DNA of 64,000 nt from Candidatus Sulfopaludibacter sp. SbA3 (GTDB taxonomy: Bacteria > Pseudomonadota > Alphaproteobacteria > Caulobacterales > Hyphomonadaceae): contig CAMDAC010000007.1 of the NCBI GenBank assembly GCA_945888325.1, positions 62,001 through 126,000 of the forward strand, in the 5' to 3' direction. The position numbers and the translations under genes were made by a program. A model generated the notes under the pieces. That model saw only the letters and a program-made list of their open reading frames with translations, was not told where the DNA came from and searched no databases. Below are positions 34,162 to 42,235 of the stretch, in pieces. The stretch's first letter is position 1. Each line of letters begins with the position of its first letter.

Positions 34162-35232
34162 ATGGCAGATTTCCTGATCAAGCGAGCAGACCTGCGCGAG
34201 GGCACATGGACCGACACGAAGCCGGGGCCGCTGGCTCCGGGGTCTGCGCGGCTGAAGGTCGAGGCGTTTGCGCTGACGGCGAACAACGTGACCTATGCGA
34301 CCTTCGGCGAAGCGATGGGCTACTGGAACTTCTTCCCGGCGGCTGATCCGGCGTATGGCCGCGTGCCGGTCTGGGGCTTTGCGACGGTGACGGAATCGAA
34401 CGCGGACGGTGTCGCCCTGGGCGCGCGCGTGTACGGCTACCTGCCGATTTCGGAGAGCTTCGATGTGACGCCGGTTCGCGTGGGCAAGGAAAGCTTCATG
34501 GACGGCGCTGCGAACCGGCAGGGTCTCGCGCCGATCTACAATACCTACATCTTCACTGCCGCAGATCCCGGCTATGACGCGAATCTGGAAGCGCAGCAGA
34601 TGCTGTTCCGGCCGCTGTTCACGACCGGTTTCATGATCGACGATTGCCTGATAGAAGCGGGCGAGAACGTGCCGGAGACGGTGGTGATCTCAAGCGCGTC
34701 CTCGAAGACGGCGCTGGCGCTGGCGCATTGCCTGAAGCAACGCGGCGGGGTGGATGCGGTCGGGCTGACCTCGCCCGGCAACAAGGCCTATGTCGAAGGC
34801 CTTGGCCTCTACGCGCGGGTGGAGACCTATGACGCCGCCGACCGGCTGCATGCGCGCGGACTGACGGCGTATGTGGATTTCCTCGGCCGCCCGACACTGA
34901 CGGCGGATGTGCACAATGCGCTGAAGGACCGTCTGGTGCGCAGCCTGGTGATCGGGGTGACCGACTGGGAAGGCAACCGCGCGCCGATTGCCCTGCCCGA
35001 TCCGCAGCCGGAATTCTTCTTTGTACCGACTTATGCCGCCGACCGCGCCAAGGCGCTGGGGCCGGACGTGCTGAATGCGCGGCTCGGCAAGGCGATGCGG
35101 AGCTTCTATGCCGCGTCGGCCGGTTACCTGACGCCGCAGACGGCGAAGGGCAAGGGCGCGATTGCGTCCGCCTGGCTGGATACGCTGGACGCGAAAGTGC
35201 CGCCCTCGAAAGGGCTCGTGCTGAGCTTCTGA
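34162..35232 (+). CDS. DUF2855 family protein
   Basis: A 356-residue protein of the DUF2855 group, which resembles the medium-chain alcohol dehydrogenase/quinone reductase fold but lacks zinc ligands. Seen: VEAFALTANNVTYATFGEAMGYW, the WGFATVTESN segment, LFTTGFMIDDCL, and a Rossmann-like VISSASSKTALALAHCL. The GGAC-rich leader and a 21-nt gap from the crotonase place it last in the P450 operon. DUF2855 genes are often near CoA and steroid degradation enzymes; a reductase or lyase role is guessed, not shown. Confidence 0.87.
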   Translation: MADFLIKRADLREGTWTDTKPGPLAPGSARLKVEAFALTANNVTYATFGEAMGYWNFFPAADPAYGRVPVWGFATVTESNADGVALGARVYGYLPISESFDVTPVRVGKESFMDGAANRQGLAPIYNTYIFTAADPGYDANLEAQQMLFRPLFTTGFMIDDCLIEAGENVPETVVISSASSKTALALAHCLKQRGGVDAVGLTSPGNKAYVEGLGLYARVETYDAADRLHARGLTAYVDFLGRPTLTADVHNALKDRLVRSLVIGVTDWEGNRAPIALPDPQPEFFFVPTYAADRAKALGPDVLNARLGKAMRSFYAASAGYLTPQTAKGKGAIASAWLDTLDAKVPPSKGLVLSF

Positions 35233-35235
35233 CGC

Positions 35236-36084
35236 CTAGCGGGCGATGACCTTGAACTCGGTGCGGCGGTTCTGGTCGTAGGCTTCCGGCGTTGGCGCGG
35301 GATTGAGCGGCGCGGTTTCGCCGTAGCCGACTGAGAGCAGAGCATCTTCCGAGACGCCCTTGCTGACGAGGTAGGCGCGGAGGGCATCGGCGCGGGCCTG
35401 CGAGAGCTCCAGGTTGTAGTCATCGGCGCCGCGCGAGTCGGTGTGGCCGCCGATCTCGACGACGAACTGGCTGCACAGCGTGGCGACACCGGTGACGGCA
35501 TCGAGAAGGCGCGCGCTGACCGGCGAGATGCGGGCATTGCCGGATTCGAAGGTGACATTGCGGCCGGCCATCGTGTCGGTGAAGGCGCGCTGGCAGCTCT
35601 CGAGGCTGGCGCCGGTATCGGCGAGAAGGGCGAGGCTTTCGCCGACGCCGCGTTCGCCGCCTTCAACGGAGATGGCATCGACGACAATCAGGCCGGCGCG
35701 GCCGGCTTCCGGGTGGGCGGCGATGGCGGCTTCGCCGGCGGAGAGCGCGGCGGCCTTGGCGTCGGCGCTGGGGGCGGTGCCGATCAGGGTGGCGACGCGG
35801 TCACGCACTTTCAGACCCATCCAGGGAAAGCCGGCGCCGGTGAAGGCCGTCTGCATCTCGCCTTCCCAGCCGGACGCGCCGCTGAGCGCGAGCGTAGCGG
35901 CGGAGACGGCGAGGAACTGGCCGTCATTGAATTCGTAGAGGCCTTCGGCGAGCGTCACGCAGTCCGGCGAATTGGTGGCAGCGGCCTCGGGCGCGGGCAT
36001 GCCGGGCGGCGGGGCATCACACGCGCCAAGCAGCGCCAGAACCAGGACGGAGGCGCAAAGTGTACCAGAGCGGATCGCAAGCAT
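35236..36084 (-). CDS. OmpA-family lipoprotein
   Basis: A 282-residue exported protein. The signal ends in a lipobox (LVLALLGAC), so it is an outer-membrane or periplasmic lipoprotein. The C-terminal ~110 residues form an OmpA peptidoglycan-binding domain: VTFESGNARISP, IGGHTDSRGADDYNLELSQARADAL, VGYGETAPLNP and NRRTEFKV. The central part (about 40-170) contains a BON-like stretch. ATG 36084 is chosen; TTG 36102 would add six residues. It is convergent with DUF2855, the stops being 3 nt apart. Its role is probably anchoring to the cell wall. Confidence 0.88.
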   Translation of the reverse strand: MLAIRSGTLCASVLVLALLGACDAPPPGMPAPEAAATNSPDCVTLAEGLYEFNDGQFLAVSAATLALSGASGWEGEMQTAFTGAGFPWMGLKVRDRVATLIGTAPSADAKAAALSAGEAAIAAHPEAGRAGLIVVDAISVEGGERGVGESLALLADTGASLESCQRAFTDTMAGRNVTFESGNARISPVSARLLDAVTGVATLCSQFVVEIGGHTDSRGADDYNLELSQARADALRAYLVSKGVSEDALLSVGYGETAPLNPAPTPEAYDQNRRTEFKVIAR

Positions 36085-36197
36085 GTTTCGTCTCACAGCC
36101 AAGGGACCGGGGAGCCGGCCATTAACCCCTGTCCCTGCAAGCCTTAAGCCGCAGCTGCGCCAAGGTCAAAACCCCGGCGCAGGCCTTTGCAGCAAGG

Positions 36198-37475
36198 TTA
36201 ATCGAGCGGCTTGAACACCTCGCCGCCCTTCATGACGAAATCGACCGACTCAAGTTCCTTAATGTTCTTCAGGGGATCCTTGGTGACGGCGATCAGGTCG
36301 GCATACTTGCCTGCTTCCAGCGTGCCGATGTCCTTCGACATCTGCACATGCTCGGCGGCGATGACCGTGGCGGCGCGGATCGCCTCTTCCGGCGTGAAGC
36401 CGGCCTCGACCATAAGGGCGAATTCCTTGGCATTGTCGCCATGGCGCGAGACGCCGGTATCGGTGCCGAAGGCAACGTTGACGCCGCCATCTTTTGCCCG
36501 GCGCAGCATGTCGAGCATCAGCGGGCCGACGATAGCGGCCTTGGCGCGCGACGGCGCAGGCATCCACGGCTCGTTGGTCCAGCCCGACACGGTCACGCCT
36601 GCGAGCACGGTCGGCACGAGGGTCGCGCCGTTCTCCTTAAAAAGGGCGATCGACTCGGCGTCGAGGTAGGTGCCGTGTTCGATGGAATCGACGCCGGCAC
36701 GCAGCGCGGCATCGACGCCGCTCCTGCCGTGGGCGTGGGCGGTGACTTTCCGGCCCATGGCGTGCGCAGCCTCGACGATGGCTTTCAGCTCCTCTTCGGA
36801 GAATTGCTGCTCGAGACCGGCCGCCGTGTTCGACAGTACTCCGCCCGTGGCGGTGATCTTGATGAGGTCGGCGCCTTCCTTAATCTGCTGGCGCACGGCG
36901 CGGCGGCAATCATCGGCGCCGTTGCAGACGGACGGACCGGTGAAGGCGGCCATGACGCGGGCAGAATAGCCATTGATGTCGCCGTGACCGCCGGTGATGG
37001 CAACCGCCGCACCGGAGGCGCGCAGACGCGGGCCGGGCACGGCGCCGCGCGCGATCGCGTCGCGCAGGCCGAAGACGGCATCATTCGCGCCGCCGACGTC
37101 CTGCACGGTCGTGAAGCCAGCTTTCAGCGTCTTCAGCGCAAAGGCCGCGCCGTCGAAGGCGACGTCCACATCCGAGTCCTCGAATTCCTTGATCCGGCCT
37201 TCCGGCCCGTTCTCGCTGGTTATGTGGACATGGCTGTCGATCAGGCCCGGCAGGACGAACGCCTTCTTCAGGTCGATAACCGGGTATTTCTTCGGCGTGG
37301 TGAAGCCGGGCGTTATCGAGACGATGCGGCCGTCTTCGACGAGGATCGTCTGGTTGGTGAGATAGCCCTCGCCCGGCACCGCGAGCACATGGCCCGCCTG
37401 GATGACGGCGTCCTGCGCGTGCGCCATCGCAGCAAGGGAGACAGCGCCGATCAGCGCGGCAGCGAGCTTTTTCAT
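36198..37475 (-). CDS. Secreted metal-dependent amidohydrolase, second paralogue
   Basis: A 425-residue periplasmic hydrolase with signal peptide MKKLAAALIGAVSLAAMAHA. The metal ligands are HVH in LIDSHVHITS, Lys in DLIKITATGG, His in TAHAHGRSG and SIEHGTYL, and Asp in AFGTDTGVSRHG. The insert with CNGADDCRRAVRQQIKEGAD matches the paralogue at 5990-7300, including two Cys that could form a disulfide. It is probably a dipeptidase or amidase on Xaa-Pro or related compounds. It stands alone, with a 105-nt gap before the channel gene. Confidence 0.9.
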   Translation of the reverse strand: MKKLAAALIGAVSLAAMAHAQDAVIQAGHVLAVPGEGYLTNQTILVEDGRIVSITPGFTTPKKYPVIDLKKAFVLPGLIDSHVHITSENGPEGRIKEFEDSDVDVAFDGAAFALKTLKAGFTTVQDVGGANDAVFGLRDAIARGAVPGPRLRASGAAVAITGGHGDINGYSARVMAAFTGPSVCNGADDCRRAVRQQIKEGADLIKITATGGVLSNTAAGLEQQFSEEELKAIVEAAHAMGRKVTAHAHGRSGVDAALRAGVDSIEHGTYLDAESIALFKENGATLVPTVLAGVTVSGWTNEPWMPAPSRAKAAIVGPLMLDMLRRAKDGGVNVAFGTDTGVSRHGDNAKEFALMVEAGFTPEEAIRAATVIAAEHVQMSKDIGTLEAGKYADLIAVTKDPLKNIKELESVDFVMKGGEVFKPLD

Positions 37476-37580
37476 GATTGGGTCCTTCCCCGAAATGTAT
37501 GACGCGACCGTAATGGGTTTGGCTGCGGAATCAACGCGGGCGGGCCCAATTCACAAGGGATGAACCGGCATGAATTGCGC

Positions 37581-38066
37581 CTACACGTCGCCCGTTTCGT
37601 CCTTGTTTCCGCGCTCCAGCCAGTCATGTTCCAGCAGGCGAAGCCTGGAGTTCACGCCGAGAAGGAAGGTGGTTGACCACGCGAACAGGATCACGCCGTT
37701 GGCCGCTTCGATTGCACTGAGCAAGCGCCAGCGCGGAGACAGGACAATGTCGCCAAAGCCGAGAGACGCAAACGTCACCGTCGAGAAGTAGAGCGCCTCC
37801 TCGAGGAAATGCGCTTCGCCCAGGATCAGGTAGACCCAGGCGTACAGCCATATCTCGATGGTATGCAGCCCGAAGATGCCGAACACGACGAGCAGGATCA
37901 GGGCCGCCTGACCGACGCGGTGCTCATGCGGGCGAAGCCGTTTGCCGCTGCGTTGCATGAGGTTCGTCAGAAGGATGAATCCCCAGAAGTGCACGAGCAC
38001 GGTGACGGCAACCATGCCGCTCGCGAGAACCAGATTTTCGACAAGATGGACCATTTCCGCACTCAT
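37581..38066 (-). CDS. Two-TM ion channel (Ion_trans_2)
   Basis: A 161-residue inner-membrane protein. Hydrophobic segments lie near residues 10-35 and 52-80, then a pore loop and a last helix (AIEAANGVILFAWSTTFLLG). The pore loop STVTFASLGFGDIVLSP carries GFGD in the selectivity-filter position, where canonical potassium channels have GYGD. The short charged C terminus (RLLEHDWLERGNKDE) has no RCK domain. Likely a small potassium or cation channel; ion preference is inferred. Confidence 0.82.
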   Translation of the reverse strand: MSAEMVHLVENLVLASGMVAVTVLVHFWGFILLTNLMQRSGKRLRPHEHRVGQAALILLVVFGIFGLHTIEIWLYAWVYLILGEAHFLEEALYFSTVTFASLGFGDIVLSPRWRLLSAIEAANGVILFAWSTTFLLGVNSRLRLLEHDWLERGNKDETGDV

Positions 38067-38178
38067 GAGATCGACGGGTAGGCGGATTGGTCGAAATACG
38101 ATTGCGCACTCCAGGGCGCGGTTGTGCCGGCGCCCTCAAGGCATGAACCGGGGCAGCCAGAGGTTCGGCGCGCCAGCC

Positions 38179-39090
38179 TCATTCCTCAATCAGCCTTCCA
38201 TCCGCATCGCGCGTCTCCGGTCCGTCCACGCGGGCGCGGCCGTCGCCGAAGGCGGCGTCGCGGGCGCGGAGGGTGGCTTTCAGGCCGCTCTCCTGAACGG
38301 ACTTGCGGAAGCCGCCGGCGGCGCGCGTGTTATGTCCGCGTACGTCGTTTTCGACAGCGAGGCGCTGCAGCGTACGGGCGCCCATCAGCTCCATCGCGAG
38401 GTTCACGATGCGCTTGTTGGCGGAGAGGAGGTCGGGGTCGATCAGTGCCAGGCGCGCGGCGAGGCCGGTGACTTCCGTTTCAAGGTCAGCCTCCGGCACG
38501 GACTTCATCACGAGGCCGATCTGTTGTGCTTCCTTGCCGGTGACCGTGTCGCCGGTCAGCATCAGGCGTTTCGCCCATTGCGGGCCGCAATGGTAGACCC
38601 AGAACTGGTTCGGCAGCGCGCCAAGGTCGCGCGCGGGCGGGAAGCCGAAGGTGGCGGTGTCGGCGGCGATCACCATGTCGCTCATCAAGGCGAGGTCGCA
38701 GCCGCCCGCGAGGCAATAGCCGTGGACCTTGGCGATGACCGGCTTGTGCATGTCGAAGATCGCCATGCGCCAGCGCTGCTGGCGCTCCAGCTGCCAGGCA
38801 TCGTCATCAATGGAGCGGTGGCCACGATAGGACTTTGATGCCTTGTCCTCGACCGGCGAGACCGGGACTTCACCGTCAGCGCCCGAGAGGTCATACCCCG
38901 CGCAGAAGGCGCGGCCGGCGCCTTCGAGGATTACGCTGTGTACGGACGTGTCATTGTCGGCTTCCCAGAGCGCTGCTGCAAGCTCGGACTGCATGACATA
39001 GGAGAGCGCGTTGAGCTTCGCCGGGCGGTTTAGCGTGATGCGGGCATGGCCGTCCTGCACGGCATAGAGGATGGTGTCAAAACCGGACAT
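38179..39090 (-). CDS. Enoyl-CoA hydratase/isomerase family protein
   Basis: A 303-residue crotonase, long for the family. ATG 39090 follows AGGAGCG. The oxyanion segments are GAGRAFCAGYDLSG and HGYCLAGGCDLALMSD, where Asp (GGCDLAL) replaces the first catalytic Glu. The second active-site stretch is FGFPPARDLGALPN. These changes suggest an activity other than simple hydration. The C terminus carries a charged 30-residue extension (RARDAAFGDGRARVDGPETR). No partner gene is next to it. Confidence 0.9.
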   Translation of the reverse strand: MSGFDTILYAVQDGHARITLNRPAKLNALSYVMQSELAAALWEADNDTSVHSVILEGAGRAFCAGYDLSGADGEVPVSPVEDKASKSYRGHRSIDDDAWQLERQQRWRMAIFDMHKPVIAKVHGYCLAGGCDLALMSDMVIAADTATFGFPPARDLGALPNQFWVYHCGPQWAKRLMLTGDTVTGKEAQQIGLVMKSVPEADLETEVTGLAARLALIDPDLLSANKRIVNLAMELMGARTLQRLAVENDVRGHNTRAAGGFRKSVQESGLKATLRARDAAFGDGRARVDGPETRDADGRLIEE

Positions 39091-39159
39091 GGCGAGCGCT
39101 CCTGATGGAAACCGCAACTATCCTCTGGCCCTTTGCAGTTGCCAAGGGGCTGGCGGGCC

Positions 39160-39609
39160 TTACGCCTCCAGCGCGCGCGACACGGCCTCCGCGATGGCTG
39201 GAACAGGATGTTTCGTCAGGTCCTTGTCGATCCACGCGATCACGCGCTTCGACAGGTTCGCGCTTGCCTGCTTGCGGATGCGTCCGAGCGCAACCGGCGG
39301 CGCCACGACGGCAATCGCCTTGAACGCGCCGCGCTCGGCATAGGCTTCAAGGTCAGTCAGGATCTGATCGATGAACCGGTCCTCTGCCACCTGATGCAGG
39401 TCCGGCGCCTCCTGCGCAGAGCGGCGGCCGTCGGACGACTGGAAGGTGCGAGGCGGCTGGTCGCGGCCAAGCTCGTGCGTGCGCGGGTTGGCCTGATCAT
39501 AGGTCTGGCGAGCTTTCAGCTCGGGCGCGAAGGCCGTGCCTTCATTCTCGAAGATGATGCCATGTCCGCCATCTGCAACCAGCACCCAGACTCCGGTCTT
39601 GAGTTTCAT
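39160..39609 (-). CDS. Host-attachment protein family (PF10116-like)
   Basis: A 149-residue soluble protein. ATG 39609 has GGGAGACG upstream. It has the family's opening VWVLVADGGHGIIFEN, the motif QAPRTF-like QPPRTFQSSDG, HQVAEDRFIDQIL and VVAPPVALGRIRKQ. Members were first linked to plant attachment by Agrobacterium and resemble the eRF1/baeRF fold; the biochemical role is unclear. It lies 93 nt downstream of the MmcQ gene on the same strand. Confidence 0.87.
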   Translation of the reverse strand: MKLKTGVWVLVADGGHGIIFENEGTAFAPELKARQTYDQANPRTHELGRDQPPRTFQSSDGRRSAQEAPDLHQVAEDRFIDQILTDLEAYAERGAFKAIAVVAPPVALGRIRKQASANLSKRVIAWIDKDLTKHPVPAIAEAVSRALEA

Positions 39610-39702
39610 GATCGTCTCCCTGCTGCGCGCATAATCTAGGCGCATCACACAGCTATCGCTGAACACGGCGCCGGGGCAGCCCGTAGAACTACCTAGGCGG
39701 AG

Positions 39703-40050
39703 TCAACCTTCGTAGAGCGGCAAGGCAGCCTGGACTTTCTTCGTCAGGCCGCGGCGCACGATGGCGTAGGCCTGGTGGATGCGCTCACGCAGCTCGGCGG
39801 CGGGCAAGGCGTCCGGCGTGACACGCACCCATTTGGCGCGGGCGAGATAGGGCGCCGGGATGGCGGCGCCGGATTCGGTCAGGATATGGAAAGCCTCGTC
39901 GCTGCACTTGAACGAGATCTTTGTGAAGGCCTTGTCTGTCACCGCGAACATCTTGCCGGCGATCTTGTAGACATGGTCATCACCCCACTGCTCCACACAC
40001 TCCGTCCCCGGAAGGGAAAGCGCGTGCTTGCGGAAGGCCGCGGGTGTCAT
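39703..40050 (-). CDS. MmcQ/YjbR family protein
   Basis: A 115-residue protein of the YjbR double-stranded DNA-binding-like fold. Seen: FRKHALSLPGTECVEQWGDDHVYKIAGKMFAV and CSDEAFHILTESGAAIPAPYLARAKWVRV, both family landmarks. Its start overlaps the stop of the hotdog gene as ATGA, so it belongs to that operon. Function is unknown in this family. Confidence 0.88.
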   Translation of the reverse strand: MTPAAFRKHALSLPGTECVEQWGDDHVYKIAGKMFAVTDKAFTKISFKCSDEAFHILTESGAAIPAPYLARAKWVRVTPDALPAAELRERIHQAYAIVRRGLTKKVQAALPLYEG

Positions 40051-40955
40051 GCCAGGCGATCGGCCGGATAGTGCGGATAGCTGGCTTTCATCACGCCGTG
40101 ATTGAGCAGCATTTCCGCCTTCTGGTTCTTGCCGGCGGCATCAAAGATGCGGGTGCGGACCCAGTAATTTTCGACGCGCCGCGATTCCGACAGGGCGACG
40201 ATCTCGCGGCGTAGGAGGTATTCCCCCCCAACGAAAAGCGGGCCGTCGATCATGCGGATTTCCAGATCGGCGAACAGGCCGATGCTGGGATTCTTGACCG
40301 GAAATCGGGCGCCGTGGCTGGAATAGTTGGCCAGCACACTGACCATTTCCAGCGGGATCACGGCCCGGCCCCAGGGTGAGGCGCTGGCATCGGAGTACAT
40401 CGGGTCCGTCTCGGTGATGACCTTCAGCTTGTCGGCCAGCGAAAAGGGATAGAGGTCGCCCATGTGCTGATCCGCGCCCATGCTGACGATCTCATTGTCG
40501 CGTCCGGTCATGCCGACTTTCAGATCCGCAAGGATGACGAGGCCGTCCGCAGGGCGCAGCTTTTTCATGCGCTCCTCGAGGAGCGTGTCGCCATGGTCCG
40601 GCCCGATACTGGCGCTCGCTTCCAGCACCGGCGTGCCATCGGCCTTGAAGGCGCGGGCCAGCGTGCGCGTGGCGTTCGGGGCGGGCGCGTCAATCTCGGC
40701 CCAGACCTCTTCACCCTCGAACACCATGTTGAGGAAGTGACAGGAGAAACAACCCTGCTCGAACCAGGCCCTGCCCCATACATCCGCGAGCAGCGGCACG
40801 AACTGGGAGAAATGCGTCGGCCCCTCGACCGGCCCGGCCTTAATGCCGAGGCGTGCGGCTTCGGCGTCATCGTGCAGCGATTTGTGGCCCGCATATTTCT
40901 GCTCGGTCAGCAAGTTGATGGGGCGGCGCAGTTCGCCCTTCAGGATCTCGTGCAT
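40047..40955 (-). CDS. Hotdog-fold (MaoC-like) protein
   Basis: A 302-residue protein with two hotdog-like halves. ATG 40955 is preceded by AAGGGAG. The segment AGPVEGPTHFSQFVPLLADVWG resembles the substrate-binding entrance of MaoC/FAS1 dehydratase domains, and FSCHFLNMVFEGEEVWAEI the central beta-sheet. No standard catalytic Asp/His pair was recognised, so hydratase activity is not claimed. It is in an operon with the phosphotransferase and MFS genes, which points to acyl-CoA work. Confidence 0.7.
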   Translation of the reverse strand: MHEILKGELRRPINLLTEQKYAGHKSLHDDAEAARLGIKAGPVEGPTHFSQFVPLLADVWGRAWFEQGCFSCHFLNMVFEGEEVWAEIDAPAPNATRTLARAFKADGTPVLEASASIGPDHGDTLLEERMKKLRPADGLVILADLKVGMTGRDNEIVSMGADQHMGDLYPFSLADKLKVITETDPMYSDASASPWGRAVIPLEMVSVLANYSSHGARFPVKNPSIGLFADLEIRMIDGPLFVGGEYLLRREIVALSESRRVENYWVRTRIFDAAGKNQKAEMLLNHGVMKASYPHYPADRLA

Positions 40956-40999
40956 GGTGTCTCCCTTTTTCCGGACAATGCCATCGCTGGCGGGCTTCG

Positions 41000-42235
41000 T
41001 CACGCCTTGTTGCGGCAGGCCGGATCAAAGCGCAGGGCAATAAAGGACAGCGTGACCAGTAGCGCCGAAAGCCCCGCGGCGAGCATGGCTGTTCCCTGCC
41101 AGCCTTCGTGTTCGTACACCCAGGTCGCGGCCCAGCTGACGAGTCCGCCGCCGATGAACATCAGCACAATATAGGCGGTCATCAGGCGCGTGCGCACGCC
41201 GGCGGGCAGCGTGAGAAAGGTCATCCGTCCGGTGATGTCGATCAGCGGTCCGACGAGATTCAGAAGGACCAGCGGCATGATCAGCAGCCAGAGGCTGTGG
41301 CCGAGGAAGCCTAGCAGGATCACGGCGGTGAATTGCACCAGCGATATGATGACACGTGCGCGTCGCGGCCCCGTCCGGTCTGCCCAGGCGCCGAGGGCCG
41401 GTGTGGTGGCGAGGTTCAGCAGCGAGATCGCGGCGAGATAGCCGACGACGTCGGCGCCGTAGCCCATCTCGGGGCTTGTCAGGTGCAGGCCGAGGCCCAG
41501 CCAGACGGCGAGGAAGATGCCGAAGCCGAGGCCCTGGATCGCGCCAGAGAGAAGAACCTCCGGGTGCTGACGGACGATCGGAAAAACCGACAGGACGAGA
41601 GACGGATAGTTTCCGGGCGGCGGACCGGCTTCGGACTTGTCGCGCCCCTCCATGATGCGCGGCAGCAGCAGCGTGACCAGCAGCATCATGCCAGCGGCGC
41701 CATAGTAGACCGTTCGCCAGCCGAGATGTTCGCCGACCCAGCCGGCCCCGACCCGCGCCACAAGGATGCCAGCGATCACGCCCGTCGTCAGGGTTGCCGT
41801 CGCCTTCCCGAGCCGGTGCGGCTCGACGCGCTTCGAGGTGTAAGCCGGCAGCAGGTAGGGCGTGATGGTGGAAAAACCGAGGAAGGTGGAGGCCGCGACG
41901 AAGATCCAGAAGCTGGTGGCGAAGGCCATAACCACAAGGCCGATCAGCTGTCCGGCAGCAAAGAGCGTCGCGAGCTGGCGGTTACTGAACCGGTCACCGA
42001 GCGGCAGCAGCAGGAAGATGCCGGCGGCCAGCGCGATCTGGTTCAGCGCAGGCACCAGCCCGATCTCCGACGGCGAGACGCCGAAATCCCTCGCGACCAG
42101 CGCGATGATCGGGTGGATGTAATAGGCGTTGGCCGTGACCACGGCGGCCGCAAAAGCGAGCAATAAAAGCTGCCGCACCGTGAGCGGCTGTCGCCCGTCT
42201 CCGCCGCCCGGAACGCCGGACGACGGCGCCGTCAT
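41000..42235 (-). CDS. MFS transporter
   Basis: A 411-residue 12-TM permease with MFS motif A-like GDRFSNRQLATL between helices 2 and 3 and ADRTGPRRARVI between helices 8 and 9. The N-terminal helix contains AAAVVTANAYYIHPIIALVARDF, like the sugar/drug efflux group in which the first periplasmic loop has HPII. Its start overlaps the end of the phosphotransferase gene by 4 nt. The substrate is unknown; import or export of an organic acid would fit the neighbours. Confidence 0.9.
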   Translation of the reverse strand: MTAPSSGVPGGGDGRQPLTVRQLLLLAFAAAVVTANAYYIHPIIALVARDFGVSPSEIGLVPALNQIALAAGIFLLLPLGDRFSNRQLATLFAAGQLIGLVVMAFATSFWIFVAASTFLGFSTITPYLLPAYTSKRVEPHRLGKATATLTTGVIAGILVARVGAGWVGEHLGWRTVYYGAAGMMLLVTLLLPRIMEGRDKSEAGPPPGNYPSLVLSVFPIVRQHPEVLLSGAIQGLGFGIFLAVWLGLGLHLTSPEMGYGADVVGYLAAISLLNLATTPALGAWADRTGPRRARVIISLVQFTAVILLGFLGHSLWLLIMPLVLLNLVGPLIDITGRMTFLTLPAGVRTRLMTAYIVLMFIGGGLVSWAATWVYEHEGWQGTAMLAAGLSALLVTLSFIALRFDPACRNKA

